Below the pieces are notes generated by a model. It saw only the letters and a program-made list of their open reading frames with translations, was not told where the DNA came from and searched no databases. Made by a program: the position numbers and the translations under genes. Shown piece by piece: positions 16,242 through 24,507 of a DNA stretch of 64,000 nt. Source of the stretch: Flavobacterium limnosediminis JC2902. Its GTDB lineage: Bacteria > Bacteroidota > Bacteroidia > Flavobacteriales > Flavobacteriaceae. Numbering within the stretch: the first letter of the stretch is position 1; each line of letters begins with the position of its first letter. The stretch lies in assembly GCF_000498535.1 (NCBI RefSeq), contig NZ_AVGG01000005.1, positions 1 through 64,000 on the forward strand, read 5' to 3'.

Positions 16242-19200
16242 TTATTTTTTATAATATTTTTTATACTTAAAGTAAGAAGCGATTCCGAGCAGTGTCACCA
16301 AGGCAACGGAAACATAAACGAAATTCGGTGTTACCACTTTATCTCCTTTTGCATACGAATGCAGTCCGGTCAAATAGAAATTCACACCAAAATAAGTCAT
16401 CATAATCGAGTAAAAAGCGAAAACACTCATTAGGTTGTACACCCACTTTCCTCTCAATGCCGGTACGAATCGCATGTGAATTACAAAAGCATACACCATG
16501 ATACTGATCAGTGCCCAAGTCTCTTTCGGATCCCAACCCCAATAACGTCCCCAACTCTCGTTAGCCCATTGTCCTCCCAGGAAGTTACCGATGGTTAACA
16601 TTACCAGACCAACTGTCAAAGCCATTTCATTGATAATGGTAATTTCTCTTATGTTGAGTTCCATTTTCTTTTTGTTCTTCTCGTTGGTTAACAACATCAG
16701 TAACAGCGAAACTATTCCCAGAATCATTCCCAGTGTAAACGGTCCGTAACTTGCAACAATCACCGCTACGTGAATCATTAACCAATATGAATTCAGAACC
16801 GGTTGCAAATTGGCAATGGCAGGATCCATCCAGTTCCAATGCGCAATCATTAAAATCATGGCAGCCACGAAAGCGGTTGAAGACACAGTCAATTCCGATT
16901 TTCTTCCGAAAACCAAGCCGAAAAGCATTGTTGCCCATCCCACATAAATCATCGATTCGTAAGCATCACTCCACGGAGCATGTCCGGAAATGTACCAACG
17001 GGCAATTAGTCCGACGGTATGCATTATAAAAAACAAACCAATAAATACATGGCTGACTTTAACCAACGTGTTTATGATTTTCCCTGAATTGAAAATTTTT
17101 ACGATTACGAACAAGAACATCAGAACGCCCGCAATCATGTACCACGAATACAGTTTCTTGAAGATATCGTACTTGTTGTACAGGATTTCCGAGTTGATTT
17201 TCTCCTCGCTCGGATAGACTTCTTTTCCGTATTTCTTCTGGAATTTTATTAATCCGTCAAGGAAAGTTTCCGCGGCTTTATAATCTTTCTTTGTTGGTAC
17301 TTCGTCCAAAGAACTTAAATACAACGGAATTACGTTTTTGGTAAACAACGAATCGATTCCGGTTAATCCGGCTTCATTCAGTTCCAGATGCGAAACCCAT
17401 TTGTTGTTTTTGTCAAACGGAATCGGGAACACCTTTAAAATTTGTCCACTCAAGGCTGAATATAACAGATTTACCTTTTTATCGGTTTCCATGAAATCTT
17501 TCTGAAACTGATTGGGCACAGGGGCTTTGTAGGCTTCATCCAGATAAGGCGATAATTTATAATTCCCTTTTTCATCAAAGAATTTCATCAGCGAAACGTA
17601 CTTGGCACCTTTTTCAGCACCAATCATATTGTGAATACTGTCGTTCCCTTTTTTGATGAAGATAATCGGAACATTATACCAAACCTGTGGAAATTGTGTC
17701 ATCGAAAGGAAAACCTGATCGGAATTCATTCCTTTATAGGAATCGCTTTTGCTTACTTTTCGCAACAATTCCGATGAAAACGTGTTCAAAGGTTTCATAC
17801 GGCCGCCCTGATCCTGCACGATTAACCGTCCGAATTTGGATGCATGTTCTTCTGAAACTTTATACCTTGAAATTAAGGAATCAATTTGCTTTTCAGTTGG
17901 CATCATCGGTTGTTCGTGTTGCTGCTGATGTTGTGCCATCATTCCCATGCTGAAAAACAACATGATAACCGTTGTTAAAGCCGCTTTTTTAGCTTTTACC
18001 TTTTCCAGTTTTCTTTTCAGATCACCAAAACGGGAATCCTTAACAAACAAGATTCCGAGCATCCCGGCAAACAAAAGGAAGTAACCGATGTAGGTTACCC
18101 AAGTTCCCCAGAAATCGTGATTTACGGAAAGTACGGTTCCTTTTTCATCTGGATCAAATGATGCCTGGAAGAAGCGGTATCCGCGATAATCTAAAATATT
18201 GTTCATGAAAATTCTGGCATCAAATTTATTTTTCTGTTCGGTATCCTCAACTGTTACTTTACTTTCAAAAGCCGAATAGCTTTTATCGGTTCCCGGATAC
18301 TTTGATGCAATGAAGTCGTTCAGTTTAACCTTGAAAGGCGTTTCATAAACCTTACTGCCGTACATAAAAGTATATTCAAGATTCCCCAATTTAAACGACT
18401 GCGGAACACCCATTTTCCCTTTGGAACCCAAAAGCGTCACTTCTTTTTCTTTACCTTCGTTTTTTACGGTCACTACCAAAGCATCATCCGTTTTCTGGTC
18501 TTTATAATCGCCGTTGGATTCCTGAACAATTTTTCCTTTGATGGCCGGCTGCGGAATTACGAATTGTGAACCGCCCATGTTATAAAGCGAACGCAACATA
18601 AGTGCCTGAATTTTGTCTTTTTCGACTTTACCCTGCATCTTATCTGCCATTCGCATAAAGTTACCTTCAAAAGGAGCCTGAATGGTATAGGCTTCAGCAA
18701 TTTTAGTGATGTTTATGGCTCCCGGTGTAAATTTATTAAATGCAAAAAGTACATTATGGATATTTTGCACTTCGCCTTCCTTAAGAAAATGCTCGTGACG
18801 TGTTCCGTCTCCGGATTCTACCAATTTTAAAAAGAAAATACCGTTTTCATCCTCTTTGATGACTTCTTTTGCCCCCATTATGAAATCCTTATATTCGATT
18901 TCAAAAGGGATGTCGGCAAAACTTTCACTGATTGAAAAATCGTTATTGGTGATTGGTGACATCAGCAATTGCTTTTCGAATGTACGGCGCTTCATCTCTC
19001 CGTTATATTGTCCGTCGACAAAAACATTCAGATATACTTTGTCTGAAAATATCTGGTTGGAAACTTCACCTTCACGGATAGGCATCATCCCTTCAAAACT
19101 GATGTAACGCGTGATAAAAGCTCCGGCAATGATTAAAATAAAAGACAAATGCAGTAACAAAGATGCCCATTTACCCTTTTGAAGCAGGTTGTATCGTTTG

Positions 19201-19397
19201 ATGTTCCCGATAAAATTAATCACGAAGAACACCATAATCACTTCGAACCATCTGGCATTGTAGACTAAAATTCGGGCAGTATCGGTATTGTATTCACTTT
19301 CGATAAAGGTTCCGGCTGCCATTGCTACTGCAAAAACGATAAACAAAACAGCCATTAAACGAGTTGAAAAAAGGAAGGAAAATATTTTTTTATCCAT
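16242..19397 (-). CDS. ccsBA: Fused cytochrome c biogenesis protein CcsBA (ResB-CcsA)
   Basis: This membrane protein exports heme and ligates it to c-type cytochromes (system II). The 1051 residues have a ResB-like N-terminal half. It has helices at about 10-30, 42-60 and 82-100, a large periplasmic region, then a helix near 435-455. The CcsA C-terminal half carries the tryptophan-rich heme motif WGRYWGWDPKETW and histidines in HVFIGLFFIMHTVGLIAR. The single-chain fusion is usual in Bacteroidota and epsilonproteobacteria. It is transcribed alone, divergently from prmA. Confidence 0.95.
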   Translation of the reverse strand: MDKKIFSFLFSTRLMAVLFIVFAVAMAAGTFIESEYNTDTARILVYNARWFEVIMVFFVINFIGNIKRYNLLQKGKWASLLLHLSFILIIAGAFITRYISFEGMMPIREGEVSNQIFSDKVYLNVFVDGQYNGEMKRRTFEKQLLMSPITNNDFSISESFADIPFEIEYKDFIMGAKEVIKEDENGIFFLKLVESGDGTRHEHFLKEGEVQNIHNVLFAFNKFTPGAINITKIAEAYTIQAPFEGNFMRMADKMQGKVEKDKIQALMLRSLYNMGGSQFVIPQPAIKGKIVQESNGDYKDQKTDDALVVTVKNEGKEKEVTLLGSKGKMGVPQSFKLGNLEYTFMYGSKVYETPFKVKLNDFIASKYPGTDKSYSAFESKVTVEDTEQKNKFDARIFMNNILDYRGYRFFQASFDPDEKGTVLSVNHDFWGTWVTYIGYFLLFAGMLGILFVKDSRFGDLKRKLEKVKAKKAALTTVIMLFFSMGMMAQHQQQHEQPMMPTEKQIDSLISRYKVSEEHASKFGRLIVQDQGGRMKPLNTFSSELLRKVSKSDSYKGMNSDQVFLSMTQFPQVWYNVPIIFIKKGNDSIHNMIGAEKGAKYVSLMKFFDEKGNYKLSPYLDEAYKAPVPNQFQKDFMETDKKVNLLYSALSGQILKVFPIPFDKNNKWVSHLELNEAGLTGIDSLFTKNVIPLYLSSLDEVPTKKDYKAAETFLDGLIKFQKKYGKEVYPSEEKINSEILYNKYDIFKKLYSWYMIAGVLMFLFVIVKIFNSGKIINTLVKVSHVFIGLFFIMHTVGLIARWYISGHAPWSDAYESMIYVGWATMLFGLVFGRKSELTVSSTAFVAAMILMIAHWNWMDPAIANLQPVLNSYWLMIHVAVIVASYGPFTLGMILGIVSLLLMLLTNEKNKKKMELNIREITIINEMALTVGLVMLTIGNFLGGQWANESWGRYWGWDPKETWALISIMVYAFVIHMRFVPALRGKWVYNLMSVFAFYSIMMTYFGVNFYLTGLHSYAKGDKVVTPNFVYVSVALVTLLGIASYFKYKKYYKK

Positions 19398-19678
19398 GAC
19401 GGAAGCGGTTTTTACAAATTGTTGCGAAGATACTTAAAAGCAATGTTTTGTTAACTGTTTTTAACGAATTTTAAGAAATATAAAGTTGACCTAAAAAACG
19501 TACTTTACCAGCAGAAATCATAACACAATATATACTGACACAAACTTAATCAGATTTCGAAGAACATCAACTGACAATTATCATTTCGCTTCTTGTCTCT
19601 TGCTTCTTGTCTCTTGCTTCTATTTTCTTTTCCTCTATTCTCTTTTTTTCTCCCAAACACAAGAGACCTTCCCTCTTC

Positions 19679-19797
19679 AGCCCCGACAGTAGCGGCATCC
19701 TTTTGCTCCTCTCGTTAAAAGAACGAGAGGAGCAAAAGATACAGCGGATGGCGGGAAAACGGATTACCGGAAAGCCCGAACCTATCGCTCCAAAAAA
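19679..19797. repeat. Intergenic repeat, copy B, with 16-bp hairpin
   Basis: It begins AGCCCCGACAGTAGCGGCA, contains GATACAGCGGATGGCGGGAA and ends CGCTCCAAAAAAA, the same frame of words as copy A at 2910-2994. Inside is a perfect 16-bp inverted repeat (19701-19716 with 19722-19737) around a 5-nt loop, absent from copy A. The variable centre inside conserved ends suggests a family of structured extragenic elements. Confidence 0.65.
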
Positions 19798-19839
19798 ATC
19801 ATATTGCAAAAATCATCCGGAAACTAAAGTTGCATCGTA

Positions 19840-19868
19840 TTGTCGGCAGATTGGAATTACTACCTTTG
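19840..19868 (+). promoter_or_regulatory. Promoter of prmA
   Basis: TTG (19840-19842), an 18-bp spacer and TACCTTTG (19861-19868) fit the Bacteroidota consensus. The ATG at 19883 lies 14 nt downstream, which supports that start. Confidence 0.75.
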
Positions 19869-19882
19869 CAAAAAAAAACAGC

Positions 19883-20719
19883 ATGGAAAACACATATATC
19901 GGATACCATTTTACGGTGGAACCTAAAGAATTGGGTTCTGAAATTTTAGTAGCCGAATTGGGAGAAACAGCCTTTGAAAGTTTTATGGAAACGGAAAAAG
20001 GGGTTTCGGCATTTGTTCAGAAAGCGCTTTGGAACGAACATATTCTGGATGATATTCAGATTTTACATTCGGATGAATTCAAAATCGAGTATACGTTTGA
20101 AGAAATTGAACAAGTGAACTGGAATGAGGAATGGGAGAAAAATTTCGATCCGATTGATGTGGACGGCATTTGTCATGTTCGCGCGCCTTTTCATGAAAAA
20201 ACCGATGCAAAATACGATATTGTCATTGAACCGAAAATGAGTTTTGGGACCGGTCATCACGAAACCACTCACATGATGATTCAGCATCTTCTGGAAATGG
20301 ATGTTACCAACCTAAAAACATTGGACATGGGTTGCGGAACTGCCATTTTAGCCATTTTAGCAGAAATGAAAGGCGCTCAACCGATTGATGCAATTGACAT
20401 TGACAACTGGTGCTATCTGAATTCCATTGAAAATGCGGAACGCAACAACTGCAGACACATTACGGTTTATGAAGGCGATGCTTCACTGTTAAATCAGGGT
20501 CAGAAATATGACCTTATCATTGCCAACATCAACAGAAATATCCTTTTGAACGACATGCAAGCGTATGTAAATTGTTTAAACAAAAACGGAATTTTATTGT
20601 TGAGCGGATTTTATGAAGCAGACATTCCGGTTATCGATACAAGTTGCACTGAAAAAGGGCTGACCTATGTTAAAAAGTTCCAAAAGAATAACTGGGTTTC
20701 TTTAAAATACGTAAATTAG
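19883..20719 (+). CDS. prmA: Ribosomal protein L11 methyltransferase
   Basis: This SAM-dependent enzyme trimethylates ribosomal protein L11 in the cytoplasm. From ATG 19883 it has 278 residues. The family signature MSFGTGHHETTHMM is followed by the SAM-binding loop LDMGCGTAILAILA, the acidic IDAIDIDNW and the motif IIANINRNILL. An N-terminal substrate-binding domain occupies the first 110 residues. I reject the longer frame from 19607 because it runs through the repeat and the promoter. clpS follows 28 bp downstream on the same strand and probably shares the transcript. Confidence 0.93.
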   Translation: MENTYIGYHFTVEPKELGSEILVAELGETAFESFMETEKGVSAFVQKALWNEHILDDIQILHSDEFKIEYTFEEIEQVNWNEEWEKNFDPIDVDGICHVRAPFHEKTDAKYDIVIEPKMSFGTGHHETTHMMIQHLLEMDVTNLKTLDMGCGTAILAILAEMKGAQPIDAIDIDNWCYLNSIENAERNNCRHITVYEGDASLLNQGQKYDLIIANINRNILLNDMQAYVNCLNKNGILLLSGFYEADIPVIDTSCTEKGLTYVKKFQKNNWVSLKYVN

Positions 20720-20747
20720 CACTTTATTTTATACTAATCATTTGATT

Positions 20748-21023
20748 ATGAACGTAAAAGAAAAAATTAAAGAACAAGTATCAGTAGAAGAATTACTAGC
20801 TTCTAACTACGAAATCATTCTGTTCAATGATGACGTGAACACTTTTGACCATGTAATAGATACATTAATGTATGTATGTGATCATGAACCGTTACAAGCT
20901 GAACAATGTGCGCTTTTGGTTCATTATACCGGAAAATGTGCCGTAAAAACAGGATCCTACAAAGAATTGGAACCGTTATGCAGTAAACTACTTCAAGCCG
21001 ATTTGAGTGCAGAAATACAATAA
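20748..21023 (+). CDS. clpS: ATP-dependent Clp protease adaptor
   Basis: ClpS delivers N-degron substrates to the ClpA/ClpC unfoldase. The 91-aa protein has the core motif ILFNDDVNTFDHVIDTL (beta strand with the NDD N-degron pocket) followed by EQCALLVHYTGKCAVKTGSY. These match ClpS, where the usual D-D-x-T/N-T is conserved. I use ATG 20748; the frame also opens at a TTG six bases earlier. It follows prmA and is closed by a strong terminator. A copy of its 3' end occurs about 750 bp further on. Confidence 0.9.
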   Translation: MNVKEKIKEQVSVEELLASNYEIILFNDDVNTFDHVIDTLMYVCDHEPLQAEQCALLVHYTGKCAVKTGSYKELEPLCSKLLQADLSAEIQ

Positions 21024-21041
21024 AAAAACAATACAAAAGAA

Positions 21042-21070
21042 AGCCCCGAAAAATTTCGGGGCTTTTTTTA
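21042..21070. terminator. Terminator of prmA-clpS
   Basis: AAGCCCCGAAAAATTTCGGGGCTT is a GC-rich hairpin with a T tail (GCTTTTTTTATT). It also sits 24 bp beyond the stop of the convergent lipoprotein gene, so it may serve both. Confidence 0.85.
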
Positions 21071-21093
21071 TTATACTCTTGTATGACAAAAAA

Positions 21094-21540
21094 TTATGCT
21101 TTTGTAAAAGACACATTTAATGTAAAAGTCGTCCCTTGTTCAGTAAATGTAGCTTTAACTTTCAATTCTGTAGTAGACAAACTTACAATTTCAAACGCCT
21201 GGGTTTCTCCATCTACGGAAAGAGATATTGAATTATTGTCTTTTGTCCAAGTTCCTGGAGTCTGTTCCAAGGTGCATGCTGAATCAACATAATCACCTTC
21301 ATTGTAAATACCATCGGCTTTTAGTTCAATGAAATCTTTACTACATCCTTCTTGATTGTTCGGATAATTGTCTTCCGGAGAAGTTACCCCGTTTTGAGTT
21401 ACACTAAATTTGTTAAAATTCCATTTCCCTTCAACTGAAGCAACGGGTGCACTTGAATTATCACCATCATCTTTATTACAAGATGTAAAAGTCATACCTA
21501 AAGCTAAGGCAGAAACAAATAAAATACTTACTTTTTTCAT
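21094..21540 (-). CDS. Lipocalin-like small lipoprotein, copy 1
   Basis: This 148-aa exported protein has a lipoprotein signal ending in MTFTSC (C20) followed by NKDDGDNS, a common Bacteroidota SCNKDD pattern. The mature part begins VEGKWNFNKFSV and ends FTLNVSF, the extended-strand pattern of small lipocalin-like (DUF5004/lipocalin_4 type) proteins. Two cysteines occur in the mature region. It is a paralogue of the gene at 21820-22251, and both share the TATATTTG promoter box. Function unknown. Confidence 0.8.
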   Translation of the reverse strand: MKKVSILFVSALALGMTFTSCNKDDGDNSSAPVASVEGKWNFNKFSVTQNGVTSPEDNYPNNQEGCSKDFIELKADGIYNEGDYVDSACTLEQTPGTWTKDNNSISLSVDGETQAFEIVSLSTTELKVKATFTEQGTTFTLNVSFTKA

Positions 21541-21566
21541 TGTGTTAATTTTTAAATAATTTCCTG

Positions 21567-21574
21567 CAAATATA
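21567..21574 (-). promoter_or_regulatory. -7 box of lipocalin-like gene, copy 1
   Basis: Minus-strand TATATTTG, exact consensus, 26 nt before the ATG. The second copy has the identical box at 22281-22288. Confidence 0.55.
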
Positions 21575-21726
21575 TTAAAACACGACTAATTGAATAAATT
21601 TTCCTACAATTTAAAATCACTATAAATAACAGTAAAATATTACAAAAATTCATCGGAAACTTTCCTTACAAATCCCAATTAACATTACTTTATTAATCAG
21701 AACTCCGAATCCATAAAAACCAAAAC

Positions 21727-21775
21727 CTTGTGCGACAGATTATTCGAAGCCGATTTGAGTGCCGAAATACAATAA
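21727..21775 (+). pseudogene. Remnant of the 3' end of a second clpS copy
   Basis: The plus frame reads TLCDRLFEADLSAEIQ followed by TAA, aligned with the end of clpS, PLCSKLLQADLSAEIQ plus TAA. At the DNA level the last 24 bases are almost identical. It is followed, like clpS, by A-rich sequence and a CCCGAAA-type terminator, then a convergent lipocalin-like gene. No upstream clpS sequence is recognisable. This marks a segmental duplication of the clpS tail, terminator and lipoprotein gene. Confidence 0.8.
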
Positions 21776-21812
21776 AAAAAGTCCCGAAATTTTCGGGACT
21801 TTTTTTATTTTT
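21775..21812. terminator. Terminator after the clpS remnant
   Basis: GTCCCGAAATTTTCGGGAC hairpin with A tract before and T tract after. It is the duplicated counterpart of the terminator at 21042-21070. Confidence 0.8.
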
Positions 21813-21819
21813 AATCTAT

Positions 21820-22251
21820 TTACATTCTTGTGTAAACATTAACCATTTCCATACCGTTATCTGTATACTTAACTTTTAAAGTTGTTGAATCTAAAGTTAG
21901 GATTTCAGCATTTTCAGCCACTCCATCAAATGTCACTGTCATAATATTACCTGATTTTGACCAAGTTCCTGTTCCAACATCCGAAAGACATCCACCATCA
22001 TTATAATAATAAACATCTTTAGCAGTACCTCCGGCTAGAATTTCAATATAATCATTTCCGCATTGTGGAGCCTCGTTAAGATAATCTGTCAAAACTTCTT
22101 GACCGGAAACAATTGCTCCTTCTTTTGAATACTTCCATTTTCCTTCAATACTCGCACTTGATGAGCTTGATGAATCATCGTCCTTGTTACAAGATGTGAA
22201 AACCATGCCTAATGCTAAGGCAGAAACAAATAAAAGAGTAATTTTTTTCAT
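21820..22251 (-). CDS. Lipocalin-like small lipoprotein, copy 2
   Basis: This 143-aa paralogue of the protein at 21094-21540 has the same signal (LFVSALALGMVFTSC), the same NKDD start, and the core IEGKWKYSKEGA, DYIEIL, GTWSKSGN, LKVKYTDNGM. The mature sequences have diverged substantially, so the duplication is not recent. It is probably anchored in the outer or inner membrane. Function unknown. Confidence 0.8.
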   Translation of the reverse strand: MKKITLLFVSALALGMVFTSCNKDDDSSSSSSASIEGKWKYSKEGAIVSGQEVLTDYLNEAPQCGNDYIEILAGGTAKDVYYYNDGGCLSDVGTGTWSKSGNIMTVTFDGVAENAEILTLDSTTLKVKYTDNGMEMVNVYTRM

Positions 22252-22280
22252 AATATGTGTGTTTTTTAAATGATTTATAA

Positions 22281-22288
22281 CAAATATA
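22281..22288 (-). promoter_or_regulatory. -7 box of lipocalin-like gene, copy 2
   Basis: Minus-strand TATATTTG, exact consensus, 29 nt before the ATG; same box as in copy 1. Confidence 0.55.
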
Positions 22289-22364
22289 TAAAAACATCCA
22301 TATAATTATAACTTTCCTTACAATTTAAAAAGGCTCTAAATAAGGTAATAATCTTACATAAAAA

Positions 22365-22787
22365 TTAATGAGGCAGTTTGTTTTTAAGGACTCCGTAAAG
22401 ATATGTTCCCAGCAATGCTCCCGCAAGAACAATCACAATTCCGTAGAAACCGGCTCCAAGAAGAATGAAAATAGGTCCCGGACAAGAACCAACCAATCCC
22501 CATCCCAATCCGAATAAAGTTCCGCCAACTATATAGCGGACAAATCCTCTTTCCTTATCTTCAATTTCAATGGGATGTCCTTTGATGTTTTTAAGATGCT
22601 TTCTTTTGATGATCTGAACACCGATGACGCCGGTAAAAACTGCCACACCGATAATTCCGTACATGTGAAACGACTGAAACTGGAACATTTCATAAATTCG
22701 GTACCATGAAACGGCTTCGGCTTTTGTCAATACGATTCCGAACACGAAACCTACTAAAACAAATTTTATTAAGTTGATGAATTTCAT
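22365..22787 (-). CDS. YeeE/YedE-type transporter subunit (short C-terminal partner)
   Basis: This 140-aa membrane protein has four helices and the conserved cysteine motif GWGLVGSCPGPIFILLGAG of the DUF6691/YeeE half. In Bacteroidota the YeeE (TsuA-like) sulfur-compound channel is split in two genes. This is the second, five bases after the first on the same strand. The family is known to carry thiosulfate or related sulfur compounds; the substrate here is inferred only. Confidence 0.85.
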   Translation of the reverse strand: MKFINLIKFVLVGFVFGIVLTKAEAVSWYRIYEMFQFQSFHMYGIIGVAVFTGVIGVQIIKRKHLKNIKGHPIEIEDKERGFVRYIVGGTLFGLGWGLVGSCPGPIFILLGAGFYGIVIVLAGALLGTYLYGVLKNKLPH

Positions 22788-22792
22788 GATTT

Positions 22793-23353
22793 CTATTTAA
22801 AAATTATTGGTAAAAGCACATGCGCCATGATCAATCCGCCGATAAAGAATCCGATTACGGCAATTAATGACGGTTTCTGAAGATTACTTAATCCGGAAAT
22901 GGCGTGACCCGACGTACAACCGCCTGCATAACGCGTTCCGAAACCGATTAACAATCCGCCAAAGAAAAGAATGGCGATGGTTTTCGGCGTCTTTAACGCA
23001 TCCCATCCAAACAGCGATTCTGGTCCCAATTTACCGTTTGGCGCTTCAATGTTCAAGGTTGCCAACTGTTCAATCGTCTTTGGATTTATCTGTACTCCGC
23101 TACCGTCACTTAAAAAATGAACCGCGACGAATCCGCCTAAAATCGCTCCGAAAACAACGGCCAGATTCCATTTTTGTTCACGCCAGTCAAATTTGAAAAA
23201 ATCAACATTCTTACCTGCACCCGCCATGGTACAAAGCGTTCTTAAATTGGATGACATTCCGAAAGATTTTCCGAAGAAAATGAGTGTGAGCATTACCGCT
23301 CCGATTAAAAACCCTGAAATATACCAAGGCCAGGTTCCGAAAAATGAATACAT
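22793..23353 (-). CDS. YeeE/YedE-type transporter subunit (longer N-terminal partner)
   Basis: This inner-membrane protein (186 aa from ATG 23353) has five or six helices and the family motif GTRYAGGCTSGHAISGLSNL, in which the cysteine is the expected sulfur-relay residue. Another cysteine lies in NLRTLCTMAGAGK. I start it at ATG 23353; the frame extends to a TTG at 23374, but an exact -7 box (CAAAAGTA forward, 23372-23379) overlaps that extension. It forms a two-gene operon with the short partner. Confidence 0.87.
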   Translation of the reverse strand: MYSFFGTWPWYISGFLIGAVMLTLIFFGKSFGMSSNLRTLCTMAGAGKNVDFFKFDWREQKWNLAVVFGAILGGFVAVHFLSDGSGVQINPKTIEQLATLNIEAPNGKLGPESLFGWDALKTPKTIAILFFGGLLIGFGTRYAGGCTSGHAISGLSNLQKPSLIAVIGFFIGGLIMAHVLLPIIFK

Positions 23354-23371
23354 AGTAATTTCTTTATTCGG

Positions 23372-23379
23372 CAAAAGTA
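23372..23379 (-). promoter_or_regulatory. -7 box of the YeeE/YedE operon
   Basis: Minus-strand TACTTTTG matches TAnnTTTG and lies 18 nt before the ATG at 23353. It decides the start of the gene. Confidence 0.6.
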
Positions 23380-23420
23380 ATTATTGAATAAATATTTTGT
23401 GTAACAAACATCATATATTT

Positions 23421-23451
23421 TTCGTTTCAATAAAATAAACCGCTAATTTTG
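23421..23451 (+). promoter_or_regulatory. Promoter of the DUF4199-lipoprotein pair
   Basis: TTCG (one mismatch to TTTG, 23421-23424), a 19-bp spacer and TAATTTTG (23444-23451). The ATG at 23471 follows after 19 nt. Confidence 0.6.
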
Positions 23452-23470
23452 ATTCGTTAAAATATCATTT

Positions 23471-23947
23471 ATGAAAAACTTTACTATTGAGATCAAGTGG
23501 GCTTTTATATTTTTCATTGCATCATTAGCTTGGATGTTTTTAGAAAAATCAGTAGGACTTCATGATCAATATATTGAAAAACACCCTATCTATACCAATC
23601 TGTTTGCGATTGTTGCTATTGCGATTTATTATTTTGCCTTAAGAGATAAAAAGAAAAACTTTTTCAACAATCAGATGACATGGAAACAAGGATTTGTAAG
23701 CGGAGTATACCTTTCCTTTTTTATCGCAATATTAAGTCCTCTTGCGCAATATGTAACCAGTACAATAATAACACCCGATTACTTTAAAAATGTGATTGCA
23801 TACGCTGTTGAACATAACAAAATGAAACGAGAAGATGCAGAAATGTATTTCAACTTAAAAAGTTATATCATGCAGGGAATTTTTGGGGCTCTTTCAATGG
23901 GGGTCGTAACTTCGGGAATTGTAGCTTATTTTATAAAATCAAAATAG
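23471..23947 (+). CDS. DUF4199-like membrane protein
   Basis: This 158-aa protein has four helices in the arrangement of the Bacteroidota DUF4199 family. These are WAFIFFIASLAWMFLEKSVG at the start, a second near residues 40-58, then WKQGFVSGVYLSFFIAILSP, and a last one after the charged hairpin NKMKREDAEMYFNLKSY. No function is known for the family. The next gene starts two bases after its stop. Confidence 0.75.
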   Translation: MKNFTIEIKWAFIFFIASLAWMFLEKSVGLHDQYIEKHPIYTNLFAIVAIAIYYFALRDKKKNFFNNQMTWKQGFVSGVYLSFFIAILSPLAQYVTSTIITPDYFKNVIAYAVEHNKMKREDAEMYFNLKSYIMQGIFGALSMGVVTSGIVAYFIKSK

Positions 23948-23949
23948 CC

Positions 23950-24414
23950 ATGTTTAAAAAAATATTTTTATTAAATCTGCTTTTTTTTGGTGTGACGGCT
24001 TGCATAAGCACGAAATCAACCATTCAAAACATTGACAATAGCGCCATTAAGCCGGCTGTTAAGGATAACGCCTATATTTTAAAAGAATACGCCGATTCCA
24101 AAAAATATGGCTACAATGAGGATTATCCGATTAACATTGGTGTCATTCAGGATAAAAGTGAAAGTGTGTATATTGGTTATTTCTTCAATGGGATGACAGG
24201 CCCTAAAGGAGAAACTTTAAACTATACCAAGGTAGACACCTGCTGTCCTTTCCCTACTAAACACAATACAATTGGCGGTGGTTTACTGTCTGTTTACGAA
24301 GTGAGGTGGACCGGTCAGACAAAGCCCGTTCGTTTGTATTTCAACATTTATGAAAGAGGTAAAATTATGTGCCCGATAGGTTTCCAGATTAAAAATCTAC
24401 CGAAAAAATCCTGA
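23950..24414 (+). CDS. Unknown lipoprotein
   Basis: This 154-aa protein starts with a lipoprotein signal ending in GVTAC (C18). The mature part includes KPVKDNAYILKEYADSKKYG-like text and a paired cysteine VDTCCPFPTKHN, and is globular. I do not recognise the family. It is coupled to the DUF4199 gene (2-bp gap) and is followed by a terminator. Confidence 0.65.
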   Translation: MFKKIFLLNLLFFGVTACISTKSTIQNIDNSAIKPAVKDNAYILKEYADSKKYGYNEDYPINIGVIQDKSESVYIGYFFNGMTGPKGETLNYTKVDTCCPFPTKHNTIGGGLLSVYEVRWTGQTKPVRLYFNIYERGKIMCPIGFQIKNLPKKS

Positions 24415-24443
24415 TAATTTTAAGAATTTTATAAGATTTACAC

Positions 24444-24475
24444 CCTTCTAACTACTTCATTAGAAGGTTTTTTTA
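24444..24475 (+). terminator. Terminator after the lipoprotein gene
   Basis: CCTTCTAA and TTAGAAGG form an 8-bp stem with a CTACTTCA loop, followed by TTTTTTTATT. Confidence 0.8.
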
Positions 24476-24478
24476 TTA

Positions 24479-24486
24479 TATCTTTG
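24479..24486 (+). promoter_or_regulatory. -7 promoter box of kdsA
   Basis: TATCTTTG is an exact TAnnTTTG match directly after the terminator, with the ATG 21 nt downstream. No good -33 element is seen in the terminator stem. Confidence 0.55.
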
Positions 24487-24507
24487 CAACACTTTTTATA
24501 CACAACC

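Larger units (their letters stand above)
19398..19882. other. Intergenic region between ccsBA and prmA
   Basis: The 485-bp gap holds an AT-rich ccsBA upstream part, a polypyrimidine tract (about 19590-19640), the dispersed repeat copy B (19679-19797) and the prmA promoter (19840-19868). The apparent open frame through it, joined to prmA from 19607, encodes low-complexity sequence and is not a gene. Confidence 0.6.

Noticed and set aside
19607..19882. Long N-terminal extension of PrmA
   Set aside because: It runs through a polypyrimidine tract, the dispersed repeat and the prmA promoter, and is not PrmA-like.
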